DNA from: an uncultured Collinsella sp.
GTDB taxonomy: Bacteria; Actinomycetota; Coriobacteriia; Coriobacteriales; Coriobacteriaceae
Reading direction: 5' to 3'
Assembly (NCBI GenBank): GCA_900552735.1
Contig: USBA01000075.1
Coordinates: 1-8,779, forward strand
DNA length: 8,779 nucleotides
Shown: positions 1 through 5,930 of the stretch, piece after piece
Layout: each line of letters begins with the position of its first letter
Position numbering within the stretch: the first letter of the stretch is position 1
Translations under genes and position numbers: made by a program
Notes under the pieces: generated by a model
Database searches by the model: none
The model's input: the letters and a program-made list of their open reading frames with translations, nothing else
Told to the model about the DNA's origin: nothing

Positions 1-849
1 TTTACCTTCAACTCGCTGCAGAGCGCGCTGGCGAGTGCGGAGCGCGTGTTCGACCTGCTCGATGAGCCCGAGATGGAGGCTGATCCGCAGCCGGGCGAGG
101 CCGCCAAGCTACCGGGTCGCGTGGAGGGCCGCGTCGCCTTTGAGCATGTGCGCTTTGGCTACACGCCCGAAAAGCCGCTTATGCGCGACGTGTCGTTCAC
201 CGCCGAGCCGGGCCAGAAGATCGCCGTGGTGGGAACCACGGGCGCGGGCAAGACCACGCTCATCAACCTGCTCATGCGCTTTTACGAGATCGACGGCGGC
301 CGCATTACGCTCGACGGCGTAGATACGAGCCGCATGGATCGTGGCGAGCTGCGCCAGCAGTTTGGCATGGTGTTGCAGGACGCCTGGCTGTTCGACGGAA
401 CGATTGCCGAAAACATCGCATATGGCTGCCCTGAGGCAACGCGCGAGGAGGTCGTGGCCGCCGCACGCGCCGCGCAGGTCGACTTCTTTGTGCGCACCAT
501 GCCGCAGGGCTATGACACGCGCGTGGCCAACGATGCCGAGAGCATTAGCCAGGGTCAGCGCCAGCTGCTGACCATCGCACGCGTGCTGCTCAACAACCCG
601 GCGATTCTCATCCTGGACGAGGCGACGTCGAGCGTGGATACGCGTACCGAGCTTGCCATCGGCCGTGCCATGGACGCGCTTATGCGCGGGCGCACGAGCT
701 TTGTGATCGCGCATCGCCTGTCGACGATCGTGGATGCCGATCTGATTCTGGTCATGGACCACGGCAACATTATCGAGCAGGGCACGCATAAGGAGCTGTT
801 GGCTGCCGAAGGAGCCTACGCTGACCTCTATCTGAGTCAGTTCGCATAA
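1..849 (+). CDS. ABC transporter, ATP-binding/permease protein (3' part)
   Basis: The reading frame is open from the first base, so the gene starts upstream of the window; 282 residues are visible. This is the nucleotide-binding domain of an ABC exporter, which hydrolyses ATP at the inner face of the membrane to drive substrate export. Visible motifs, by visible residue, are Walker A GTTGAGKTT at 78-86, a Q-loop glutamine at 126 (MVLQD), the signature ISQGQ at 182-186, Walker B ILILDE at 202-207 with catalytic Glu207, and the H-loop histidine at 238 (IAHRL). The start of the visible part (FNSLQSALASAERVFDLLDE) matches the coupling helix and linker that follow the membrane domain in fused half-transporters. 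That makes it a type IV exporter subunit (MsbA/MdlB-like) whose membrane segments lie outside the window. The signature has Ser-Gln where LSGGQ is usual, a common variant in such exporters. The substrate cannot be told. Such subunits are often encoded in heterodimeric pairs, so a partner may lie upstream. Confidence 0.95.
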   Translation, partial: FTFNSLQSALASAERVFDLLDEPEMEADPQPGEAAKLPGRVEGRVAFEHVRFGYTPEKPLMRDVSFTAEPGQKIAVVGTTGAGKTTLINLLMRFYEIDGGRITLDGVDTSRMDRGELRQQFGMVLQDAWLFDGTIAENIAYGCPEATREEVVAAARAAQVDFFVRTMPQGYDTRVANDAESISQGQRQLLTIARVLLNNPAILILDEATSSVDTRTELAIGRAMDALMRGRTSFVIAHRLSTIVDADLILVMDHGNIIEQGTHKELLAAEGAYADLYLSQFA

Positions 850-880
850 TGTGACAAAGGGACAGTCCCACATGTCACAT
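849..880. repeat. Interrupted palindrome after the ABC gene
   Basis: The outer arms ATGTGAC (849-855) and GTCACAT (874-880) are perfect inverted complements. Inside them, GGGAC (859-863) and GTCCC (865-869) form a second, tighter palindrome. It begins at the last base of the ABC stop codon and lies just before the terminator hairpin. It has no T-run, so it is not itself an obvious terminator. It could be an operator or one copy of a dispersed palindromic repeat; the sequence alone does not decide. Confidence 0.55.
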
Positions 881-887
881 CACAAAT

Positions 888-922
888 AAGGCGCGCCGGG
901 GATGAATTCCCTGGCGCGCCTT
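888..922. terminator. Bidirectional terminator between the ABC gene and cysE
   Basis: AAGGCGCGCC (888-897) pairs perfectly with GGCGCGCCTT (913-922). Four further pairs, one of them G-U, close a seven-base loop at 902-908. Read on the minus strand the stem is followed by TTATTTG, which suits cysE. Read on the plus strand it is followed by only a short TTT, so termination of the ABC gene may be weaker. It sits between two convergent genes. Confidence 0.85.
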
Positions 923-958
923 TGCGCTGGCGTCAATGTTGTCGGTGACCGTCCGCTT

Positions 959-1663
959 CTAGCGTTCGTCCACGAGCTTGGCGACGAGGGCTTTGAGCTC
1001 GGCCACCTCTCGCTCGAGTTCCTTGACGCGGCGGGCGTTCTCGGTGATGCCCTGACGGTTGAGCGCGGACTGCTCGGCGGCGGCGTCGGGCATGTACTCG
1101 CGGTGCTGTTTGGCGTCGAAGCTCTCCTCGAACACGCGGCAGCCGTTGCGCTTGATGATGCGTCCCGGCACGCCAACGACGGTACAGTTGTCGGGCACGT
1201 CCTTGACGACAACCGAGTTACCGCCGATTTTGACGTTGTCGCCGATGCGAATGTTGCCGAGCACCTTGGCGCCCGTGCCCACCGTGACGTTGTCGCCCAG
1301 GGTGGGGTGGCGTTTGCCGGTCTCGTTGCCGGTGCCGCCGAGTGTGACGCCCTGGTAGAGCACGCAGTTGTCACCCACGATGGTGGTCTCGCCGATGACG
1401 ACGCCCATGGCATGGTCGATAAAGAAGTGCTTGCCGATCTGTGCGGCGGGATGAATCTCGACGCCGGTGATGTGGCGGGTGATTTGCGAGAGCACGCGGG
1501 CGAGCGAGCGATGACCGTGCTCCCAGAGCCAGTGCTCGGGCACATGGTTCCACTTGGCGTGCAGGCCAGGATAGGAAAGGAAGATGACCAGACCGTTTTG
1601 CGCGGCGGGGTCTTGCGCCTGGACGGTCTTGATGTCCTCGCGAATGGTATTGATAAAGCTCAC
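959..1663 (-). CDS. cysE: Serine O-acetyltransferase (CysE/EpsC type)
   Basis: The product transfers acetyl from acetyl-CoA to L-serine, giving O-acetylserine for cysteine synthesis in the cytoplasm. The chosen GTG start gives 234 residues. It is preceded by AGGGAGG seven bases upstream, whereas the frame's ATG at 1738 has no such site and would add an atypical N-terminus. Residues 69-165 form the left-handed beta-helix of hexapeptide repeats (for example IHPAAQIGKHFFIDHAMG, then VTLGGTGN and the RHP motif). His84 and His119 match catalytic-site His158 and His193 of E. coli CysE. Glu69 stands where E. coli has Asp143; from memory, the Bacillus-type enzyme also has Glu there. The N-terminal helical domain is short, again as in the Bacillus type. 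The C-terminus (about 206-233) has V/I and L at heptad spacing, predicting a coiled coil. It lacks the terminal Ile that E. coli CysE uses to bind CysK. The gene stands alone, convergent with the ABC gene. Confidence 0.95.
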   Translation of the reverse strand: MSFINTIREDIKTVQAQDPAAQNGLVIFLSYPGLHAKWNHVPEHWLWEHGHRSLARVLSQITRHITGVEIHPAAQIGKHFFIDHAMGVVIGETTIVGDNCVLYQGVTLGGTGNETGKRHPTLGDNVTVGTGAKVLGNIRIGDNVKIGGNSVVVKDVPDNCTVVGVPGRIIKRNGCRVFEESFDAKQHREYMPDAAAEQSALNRQGITENARRVKELEREVAELKALVAKLVDER

Positions 1664-1704
1664 CGGCCGCCCTCCCTTAGCGCCATGGCAATGCGATTCA
1701 ATAA

Positions 1705-1720
1705 AGTATAGCGATTCGCT
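1705..1720 (-). promoter_or_regulatory. Candidate cysE -10 box with adjacent palindrome
   Basis: On the minus strand TATACT (1710-1705) is a good -10 box about 40 bases upstream of the cysE GTG. No convincing -35 is seen at normal spacing. A perfect 11-base palindrome, AGCGATTCGCT (1710-1720), abuts the -10 box where a regulator could act. This is inference from position and consensus only. Confidence 0.45.
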
Positions 1721-1755
1721 AGGGATTAGGAAGAACAATCTTGCTGAGCATCGCG

Positions 1756-1767
1756 TGACAAGTGTCA
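1756..1767. promoter_or_regulatory. Palindrome TGACA-AG-TGTCA, possible operator
   Basis: A perfect 5-2-5 inverted repeat lies in the shared upstream region of the divergent cysE and DedA genes. It sits between their candidate -10 boxes. The shape suits a dimeric regulator, but no family can be named from it. Confidence 0.3.
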
Positions 1768-1835
1768 GTTATGCAAACTTGCTGGTAATGGAGTCATGCT
1801 TTTGTGGGGTTGCGCACGAGGGGGCGCCGCAACCG

Positions 1836-1841
1836 TATACT
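1836..1841 (+). promoter_or_regulatory. Candidate -10 box for the DedA gene
   Basis: TATACT lies 46 bases upstream of the DedA ATG. A possible -35, TTGCGC at 1810-1815, is 20 bases away, which is longer than usual. The promoter call therefore rests mainly on the -10 box. Confidence 0.4.
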
Positions 1842-1887
1842 GGTCAACTTGGACGTGTCCGCGCCCACAACTGAGAGGTTTTACTTC

Positions 1888-2535
1888 ATGGGTTTCATTA
1901 ATTTTATCGCTGAGCTGCTCAAAGACCCACGCACCGCGATCGCCAGCTGGATCGCCGCCGGCCCGCTTATGGCCTACGGCTGCGTTTTCCTGATCATCTT
2001 TATCGAGACGGGTGTGGTGTTCTTCCCGTTCCTTCCCGGCGATTCGCTGCTGTTTGCCTCGGGCTTCTTTGCCCACAACGGCGGCTTTAACATCGTGGCG
2101 CTTCTGGCCACCGCATGGGCCGCAGCCATCCTGGGCGATCAGTGCAACTTTATGATCGGCCACTTCTTTGGCCGCAAGATCATCGCCTCGGGCAAGGTAA
2201 AGGCCATGACGCCCGAGCGCATCAAAAAGTCCGAGGACTTCTTGGATAAGTGGGGCCACCTGGCCATCTTCCTGGGCCGCTTCTTTCCGTTTATCCGCAC
2301 CTTTGTGCCCTTTATCGCCGGCATGGGCGGCATGCACTGGCGCAACTTCGTTGTCTTTAACGTGCTGGGCGGCATTACCTGGTCGACGGTCTTTACGCTG
2401 CTGGGCTACTTCTTTGGCGGCATTCCCTTTGTGCAGGAGCACTTTGAGCTGCTGATTATCGGCATTGTCGCCGTGTCGATCATCCCGACCGTGGTCGGCT
2501 TGGTTAAGGCTAAGCTGGGCAAAAAGAACGCATAG
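1888..2535 (+). CDS. DedA-family (SNARE-associated/VTT domain) membrane protein
   Basis: This is a 215-residue inner-membrane protein of the DedA family, whose members act in membrane homeostasis; some bacterial members are reported lipid-carrier or phospholipid flippases. The ATG at 1888 follows GAGAGG nine bases upstream; the longer in-frame start at 1804 has no comparable site and would add non-hydrophobic residues. Hydrophobic spans occur at about 27-48, 66-88 and 155-178, with a C-terminal span at about 187-206. Family motifs are present: ETGVVFFPFLPGDSLLF (40-56) and GRFFPFIRTFVPFIAGMGGM (130-149). Glu40, Asp52, Arg131 and Arg137 match in order and spacing the E39/D51/R130/R136 set needed for function in E. 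coli YqjA/YghB. The length is typical for the family. The gene is divergent from cysE and is followed at once by its own terminator, so it is probably monocistronic. The substrate cannot be told from sequence. Confidence 0.93.
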   Translation: MGFINFIAELLKDPRTAIASWIAAGPLMAYGCVFLIIFIETGVVFFPFLPGDSLLFASGFFAHNGGFNIVALLATAWAAAILGDQCNFMIGHFFGRKIIASGKVKAMTPERIKKSEDFLDKWGHLAIFLGRFFPFIRTFVPFIAGMGGMHWRNFVVFNVLGGITWSTVFTLLGYFFGGIPFVQEHFELLIIGIVAVSIIPTVVGLVKAKLGKKNA

Positions 2536-2563
2536 CTCGAGCCAGCGCACAAATCGTGTCGTT

Positions 2564-2598
2564 GAGGCCCGTCACCGTTTACGGTGGCGGGCCTCTTT
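2564..2598 (+). terminator. Rho-independent terminator of the DedA gene
   Basis: The arms at 2564-2578 and 2581-2595 pair over 15 bases with one G-U pair, and with a loop of about four bases in practice. TTT follows on the plus strand. It starts 28 bases after the DedA stop codon. Confidence 0.9.
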
Positions 2599-2665
2599 AG
2601 TTTCGGTCAAATGAAAATACTTTAGTTAGTTAAAGAAAAACGTTTTATCCGACGCGCGTGCGGAG

Positions 2666-2671
2666 TACAAT
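2666..2671 (+). promoter_or_regulatory. Candidate -10 box for ilvE
   Basis: TACAAT lies in the gap before ilvE, downstream of an A/T-rich tract at 2611-2648 that includes the small palindrome CTTTA-N6-TAAAG (2620-2635). No good -35 is seen; TTTTAT at 2643-2648 has the right spacing but a poor match. If used, transcription would start near 2678 and give a leader of about 147 nt. Confidence 0.35.
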
Positions 2672-2824
2672 CTCGTGCATGCGAATCGACGTGCCATCGG
2701 CTTTGATGCCGTTCGCGTGTCCCGTCCGGCTCTACGCTCCGGGCGTGCGACGTTGCGACGCGGTCGGCCTCGGTCCTTGCGTGCGAGTTCGCGAGTATGC
2801 AGCTGTGTATGTAAGGAGCGACAT

Positions 2825-3877
2825 ATGACTGTCGAGAAGAAGGATATCGATTGGGGTAGCCTCGGCTTTGGCTACATGAAGACCGATTACAGCTACGAGG
2901 CTCATTGGAAGGATGGCGAGTGGGACGAGGGCGGCCTGACCACCGACCACACCCTGCATGTCTCCGAGTGCGGTGGCATCTTCCATTACTGCCAGGAGGT
3001 CTTTGAGGGCCTGAAGGCCTACACCGCCGAGGACGGCAGCATCGTCTGCTTCCGTCCCGACATGAACGCCGAGCGCATGTATAACTCTGCCCAGCGCCTC
3101 GAGATGCCCCCGTTCCCCAAGGATAAGTTTGTTGAGGCCGTCAAGCAGGTCGTTTCTGCCAACGCCGCTTGGGTTCCGCCCTTCGGTTCCGGAGCGACCC
3201 TGTACGTGCGTCCGTTTATGATCGGCTCCGGTGACGTGATCGGCGTGGCTCCCGCTCCTGAGTACACGTTCCGCATTCTCGTGACCCCGGTCGGTCCGTA
3301 CTTTAAGGGCGGCCTCAAGCCCGTCAAGCTGCGCGTTTCCGAGTACGACCGCGCCGCACCGCACGGCACCGGCAATATCAAGGCCGGCCTGAACTACGCC
3401 ATGTCCCTCAAGCCCACGATGGAGGCCCATCGCGAGGGTTATGCCGAGAACCTGTATCTCGACTCCGAGTCCCGCACCTATGTCGAGGAGACCGGTGGCG
3501 CCAACGTCCTGTTCGTGAAGGAGGACGGCACGCTCGTCGTTCCGCAGTCGCACACCGACTCCATCCTGCCTTCCATCACCCGTCGTTCGCTCGTTCAGGT
3601 TGCTCAGGACCTGGGCATGACCGTCGATCAGCGCCCCGTCGAGTGGGCCGAGGTCAAGGCCGGCACCTTTGTGGAGTGCGGCCTGTGCGGCACCGCTGCC
3701 GTCATCTCCCCGGTGGGCGAGATCGACAACATGGTTTACGGCGCCGACGAGACCGTGACCTTCCCGGCTGGCTACACCGAGATCGGCCCTGTGATGAAGA
3801 AGCTCCGCGAGACCCTGACCGGTATCCAGTCCGGTGCTGTCGAGGATAAGCACAACTGGGTTTACACCGTCGCGTAA
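2825..3877 (+). CDS. ilvE: Branched-chain amino acid aminotransferase
   Basis: This PLP enzyme (fold type IV) interconverts leucine, isoleucine and valine with their 2-oxo acids, using 2-oxoglutarate/glutamate; it acts in the cytoplasm at the last step of BCAA synthesis. The ATG at 2825 is preceded by AAGGAG six bases upstream. The frame is open further back to 2675, but that extension is Arg/Ser-rich and has no ribosome site. The product has 350 residues, normal for the BCAT2-like bacterial branch. Visible motifs are the substrate-loop FEGLKAY (60-66), YVRPFMIG (127-134), the PLP lysine Lys186 in GTGNIKAGLNYAMSL (181-195), Glu222 in VEETGGANVLFV as the likely pyridine-N partner, and CGTAAVISPVGEI (288-300). 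A Cys-Gly-Leu-Cys stretch at 285-288 precedes this last motif. The gene is monocistronic: a terminator lies upstream, and a palindromic element and terminator downstream. Confidence 0.96.
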   Translation: MTVEKKDIDWGSLGFGYMKTDYSYEAHWKDGEWDEGGLTTDHTLHVSECGGIFHYCQEVFEGLKAYTAEDGSIVCFRPDMNAERMYNSAQRLEMPPFPKDKFVEAVKQVVSANAAWVPPFGSGATLYVRPFMIGSGDVIGVAPAPEYTFRILVTPVGPYFKGGLKPVKLRVSEYDRAAPHGTGNIKAGLNYAMSLKPTMEAHREGYAENLYLDSESRTYVEETGGANVLFVKEDGTLVVPQSHTDSILPSITRRSLVQVAQDLGMTVDQRPVEWAEVKAGTFVECGLCGTAAVISPVGEIDNMVYGADETVTFPAGYTEIGPVMKKLRETLTGIQSGAVEDKHNWVYTVA

Positions 3878-3893
3878 GCTGCCATAGCTGTTC

Positions 3894-4018
3894 GGCCCGA
3901 GGGCAACCTTCCTTTCCGGCGCGTCCTCGGACATGAAAGAACCTCCGCTGCGCACTTCGTGCGGCGGAGGTTCTTTCGTCCTGCGGAGTGCGCCGGAAAG
4001 GAAGGTTGCCCTCGGGCC
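3894..4018. repeat. 125-bp nested palindrome with perfect 29-bp arms
   Basis: Bases 3894-3922 and 3990-4018 are perfect 29-base inverted complements; the left arm begins GGCCCGAGGGCAACC. Nested inside is a second perfect 14-base stem, 3935-3948 with 3964-3977, capped by GCAC-TTC-GTGC. The inner stem, ending TTCTTTC on the plus strand and starting GAAAGAA, resembles a two-way terminator. The unit begins 17 bases after the ilvE stop. No coding function is apparent, and I found no target-site duplication. It could be a non-autonomous mobile palindrome (MITE-like) or a double terminator. Confidence 0.85.
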
Positions 4019-4070
4019 TGCGTTACCTCGGCGCTGCCGTTACGGGCAATATAGATCTGAATTAAAGATG

Positions 4071-4103
4071 GCGAGCGGCCTTTTAGGCCGCGCTTTTGTT
4101 TTG
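4071..4103 (+). terminator. Rho-independent terminator downstream of ilvE
   Basis: GCGGCC (4075-4080) pairs with GGCCGC (4086-4091) around TTTTA. The stem is followed by GCTTTTGTTTTGG on the plus strand. It lies about 195 bases after the ilvE stop, beyond the 125-bp palindrome, and no other plus-strand gene lies between. It may be the original ilvE terminator, displaced by the palindrome. Confidence 0.75.
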
Positions 4104-4363
4104 GGTCGCGCCATGTGGGGGTGGTGGCGACGTGCATTTTTGCGAGTTTTCTGCAATCGAAGGGCCCTGCATACCGACCTCGGGCAAAAAATCGGGATTT
4201 CTCGATGTTTTCTACGAATGATGGGCGGGGTTATGGGCTGGCAGCGTTTGATTTGCAGGGATATTCGCGGTCTTTGGCATTTATCGTGGCGCCCGAAGCC
4301 CTTGGTTATGTTGAATACTCCTGAAAATGCACGGCGCTCAGAGGGGGACCTTCGCGAAAAAGG
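4104..4363. other. Unexplained stretch between ilvE and lemA terminators
   Basis: No protein, RNA gene or clear promoter is recognised in these 260 bases. Reading frames are open on both strands, including 69 codons at 4115-4324 (+), but the products look unlike real proteins and lack ribosome sites. Base composition looks somewhat more A/T-rich than the flanking genes. Terminators bound it on both sides. Confidence 0.5.
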
Positions 4364-4402
4364 AAACCGCCCCGTCGAAGTATGCATTCGACGGGGCGGT
4401 TT
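4364..4402. terminator. Terminator of lemA, two-way hairpin
   Basis: AAACCGCCCCGTCGAA (4364-4379) pairs perfectly over 16 bases with 4387-4402, leaving a seven-base loop. On the minus strand the stem is followed by CCTTTTTCG, a good U-run for lemA, which ends 36 bases away. On the plus strand it is followed by ATACATTTGG, so stopping in that direction is less sure. Confidence 0.9.
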
Positions 4403-4438
4403 ATACATTTGGCCGATTAAGGATGCGCTGCCAAACTA

Positions 4439-4990
4439 CTAGAACTTGACGGTCGGGGCCTGGCGGGCTGCTTCGGCGGCCTCGAAGCCCTGGCGCTCCT
4501 TAAACTGGAAGATGCCGGCAAAGATAACAGCCGGGAACGTCTGAATGGCGTTGTTGTAGCTGAGCACGCAGTCGTTGTAGCTCTGGCGCGCGTAGCTCAC
4601 CTTGTTCTCGGTGTCCTCGAGTGTGGACTGGAGCTGTGTAAAGTTGGTGTTCGCCTTAAGGTCGGGGTAGGCCTCGGCGACGGCAAAGAGCTGGCGCAGC
4701 GCACCGGTCAGCACGTTGTCCGCTTCCATCTTGGCCTCGGGGGTGGTGGCGCTCACGGCGGCGTTGCGTGCGTTGACTACGGCGGCGAGCGTGTCCTGCT
4801 CGTGCTTGGCGTAGCCCTTGACGGTCTCGACCAGGTTAGGGATCAGGTCGTTGCGGCGCTGCAGCTGCGTGTCGATGTTCTGCCAAGCGTTATCGATGCG
4901 ATTGCGCTTGGTGACCATGTTGTTGTAGATGCCGGCGATGGCACAGGCAATCACAACGAGAACAACGATACCGATGATGACGGGAAGCAT
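4439..4990 (-). CDS. lemA: LemA family membrane-anchored protein
   Basis: The 183-residue product is a typical LemA protein: one N-terminal membrane anchor (residues 3-22) and a helical domain. The family's biochemical role is not settled. The ATG at 4990 has GGAG five bases upstream. The frame extends back to 5047, but that added part is not hydrophobic and would bury the anchor, so 4990 is preferred. Family signatures are present: YNNMVTKRNRIDNAWQNID (22-40), the strongly conserved QLQRRNDLIPNLVETVKGYA (42-61), a YPDLKANTNF block (108-117), the ENKVSYARQSYND helix (128-140), and the C-terminal FP-x(7)-F-x-F-x(6)-FE pattern (152-170). There is no HtpX-type protease next to it, a frequent partner elsewhere. 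It is monocistronic, with its own terminator, and is divergent from the TetR regulator; control of lemA by that regulator is possible but unproven. Confidence 0.95.
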   Translation of the reverse strand: MLPVIIGIVVLVVIACAIAGIYNNMVTKRNRIDNAWQNIDTQLQRRNDLIPNLVETVKGYAKHEQDTLAAVVNARNAAVSATTPEAKMEADNVLTGALRQLFAVAEAYPDLKANTNFTQLQSTLEDTENKVSYARQSYNDCVLSYNNAIQTFPAVIFAGIFQFKERQGFEAAEAARQAPTVKF

Positions 4991-5051
4991 GATGTCTCCG
5001 TTTCGAATGGCAGCGGCGTCTTGCGCCGGCCGTTGTTGGTATAACACATCT

Positions 5052-5057
5052 AGTATA
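5052..5057 (-). promoter_or_regulatory. Candidate -10 box for lemA
   Basis: TATACT on the minus strand lies about 62 bases upstream of the lemA ATG. The best -35 at normal spacing is TCGGCA or TTCGGC, a weak match. It lies in the region shared with the divergent TetR gene, where a self-regulating repressor could also touch lemA. Confidence 0.45.
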
Positions 5058-5201
5058 CCCGCAACCTTTGGCGGTGCCGAACTTTCCGGTAAGCGTTATG
5101 TTTCAACCGGGAAGGAGGCACCAATATGGAACGGGTGGTACAGGTGTAAGATATGCGACAAATTAAGGAATGCTGTCTACGCCTTGAGGATGGCGATACG
5201 G

Positions 5202-5786
5202 ATGGACCTTCGCATCAAGAAAACCTATCGTGCCCTGTTCGATGCCTTTACCGAGCTATTGGAAGAGCATCGGTTTGAGGATTTGACGGTTGCTATGCTT
5301 TGCGACCGGGCCCTGATTCGCCGCACGACGTTCTATAAGCATTTTCGCGATAAAAACGATTACTTTGCCTTCTATATCGATGAGCTTATGACGGGTTTAC
5401 CGCAAAACCGGACCGATGCAACGGACGCGGAGCCGCTTGATGACGTACAGGCGCTTCGCCATGAGGTCTTTGACGATGCCATGAATATGATTCTGGCGCA
5501 TGAGCAGCTCATGGATAACCTTTTGGCGAGCAGCATGTCGGGCATGCTGACCGGCATGATTTGCGACCGCATTGCGCGTTCCATCCGCGAGCGTGTGATG
5601 AGCTCGCTTGCCGAAGATGCCCTGGCGCCCGTTTCGCTCGAGACGACATCGGAGTTTATCGCCGGTGGCATTATTCGACTGTTCACAAATTGGTGGGAGT
5701 CGGGTCACGATCTTGAGCGTCGACCTGAGATAGCCGACGTGGTCGATGCACTGTTTGAGCGGACCATGACACCGGTGCATCACTAG
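5202..5786 (+). CDS. TetR/AcrR family transcriptional regulator
   Basis: The 194-residue product is a one-component repressor of TetR type. The N-terminal three-helix DNA-binding domain spans about 5-60, with the helix-turn-helix LTVAMLCDRALIRRTTFYKHF at 28-48, including the characteristic TTFYKHF recognition helix and following F-x-DK. The C-terminal ligand and dimer domain (60-194) ends in FIAGGIIRLFTNWWESG, which resembles the C-terminal domain seen in DhaS-like TetR proteins. No ligand can be named. Two in-frame ATGs are close together, 5190 and 5202. The second is preferred because GAGGA ends 11 bases before it, while the first has no usable site; the choice is uncertain by four residues. 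The gene is divergent from lemA and ends three bases from the 3' end of the oppositely oriented tRNA-Ser, leaving no room for a terminator between them. Confidence 0.92.
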   Translation: MDLRIKKTYRALFDAFTELLEEHRFEDLTVAMLCDRALIRRTTFYKHFRDKNDYFAFYIDELMTGLPQNRTDATDAEPLDDVQALRHEVFDDAMNMILAHEQLMDNLLASSMSGMLTGMICDRIARSIRERVMSSLAEDALAPVSLETTSEFIAGGIIRLFTNWWESGHDLERRPEIADVVDALFERTMTPVHH

Positions 5787-5789
5787 AAG

Positions 5790-5879
5790 TGGCGGAGAGA
5801 GGGGGATTCGAACCCCCGGAACGCTCTCGCGCTCAACGGTTTTCAAGACCGCCGCATTCAACCGCTCTGCCATCTCTCC
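5790..5879 (-). tRNA. tRNA-Ser (anticodon UGA)
   Basis: Read on the minus strand, the acceptor stem GGAGAGA pairs with TCTCTCC, followed by discriminator G and an encoded CCA. The anticodon arm is GCGGT-CTTGAAA-ACCGT, giving anticodon UGA, which reads UCA and related serine codons. The long variable arm (GAGCGCGAGAGCGTT region) is typical of class II tRNA-Ser. The T arm contains GGTTCGAATCC. Total length is 90 bases including CCA. It lies divergent from the tadA fusion gene and tail to tail with the TetR gene. Confidence 0.97.
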
Positions 5880-5889
5880 GTGAGTCGTA

Positions 5890-5895
5890 ATGATA
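5890..5895 (-). promoter_or_regulatory. Candidate -10 box for tRNA-Ser
   Basis: TATCAT on the minus strand would place transcription start around 5883, a few bases before the mature tRNA 5' end. TTGCAA is visible upstream but only 14 bases away, so the -35 is not certain. The whole gap to the divergent tadA start is 51 bases, so promoters of the two genes must be packed closely or overlap the tRNA. Confidence 0.4.
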
Positions 5896-5930
5896 GCATC
5901 GTTTTGAATTTGCAACAGGGAAGGCGAACG

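Noticed and set aside
1664..1738. Longer N-terminus of the serine acetyltransferase from ATG 1738
   Set aside because: It crosses the likely -10 box. The GTG at 1663 has a strong Shine-Dalgarno sequence at proper spacing.
1765..2550. 261-codon frame opposite the DedA gene
   Set aside because: It is an antisense shadow, rich in His, Lys and Asp, without plausible domains.
2675..2824. In-frame N-terminal extension of ilvE
   Set aside because: The added residues are Arg/Ser-rich and unlike the family, while the ATG at 2825 has an excellent ribosome site and gives the usual length.
2600..2824. T-box or other known riboswitch before ilvE
   Set aside because: No T-box sequence, specifier hairpin or terminator/antiterminator pair could be seen in the leader.
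2732..3955. 407-codon frame opposite ilvE
   Set aside because: It is the antisense shadow of a clear coding gene with GC-rich codon bias; no family features are seen.
3933..4442. 169-codon plus-strand frame through the palindrome and the unexplained stretch
   Set aside because: It crosses two terminator hairpins, lacks a ribosome site and has no protein-like character.
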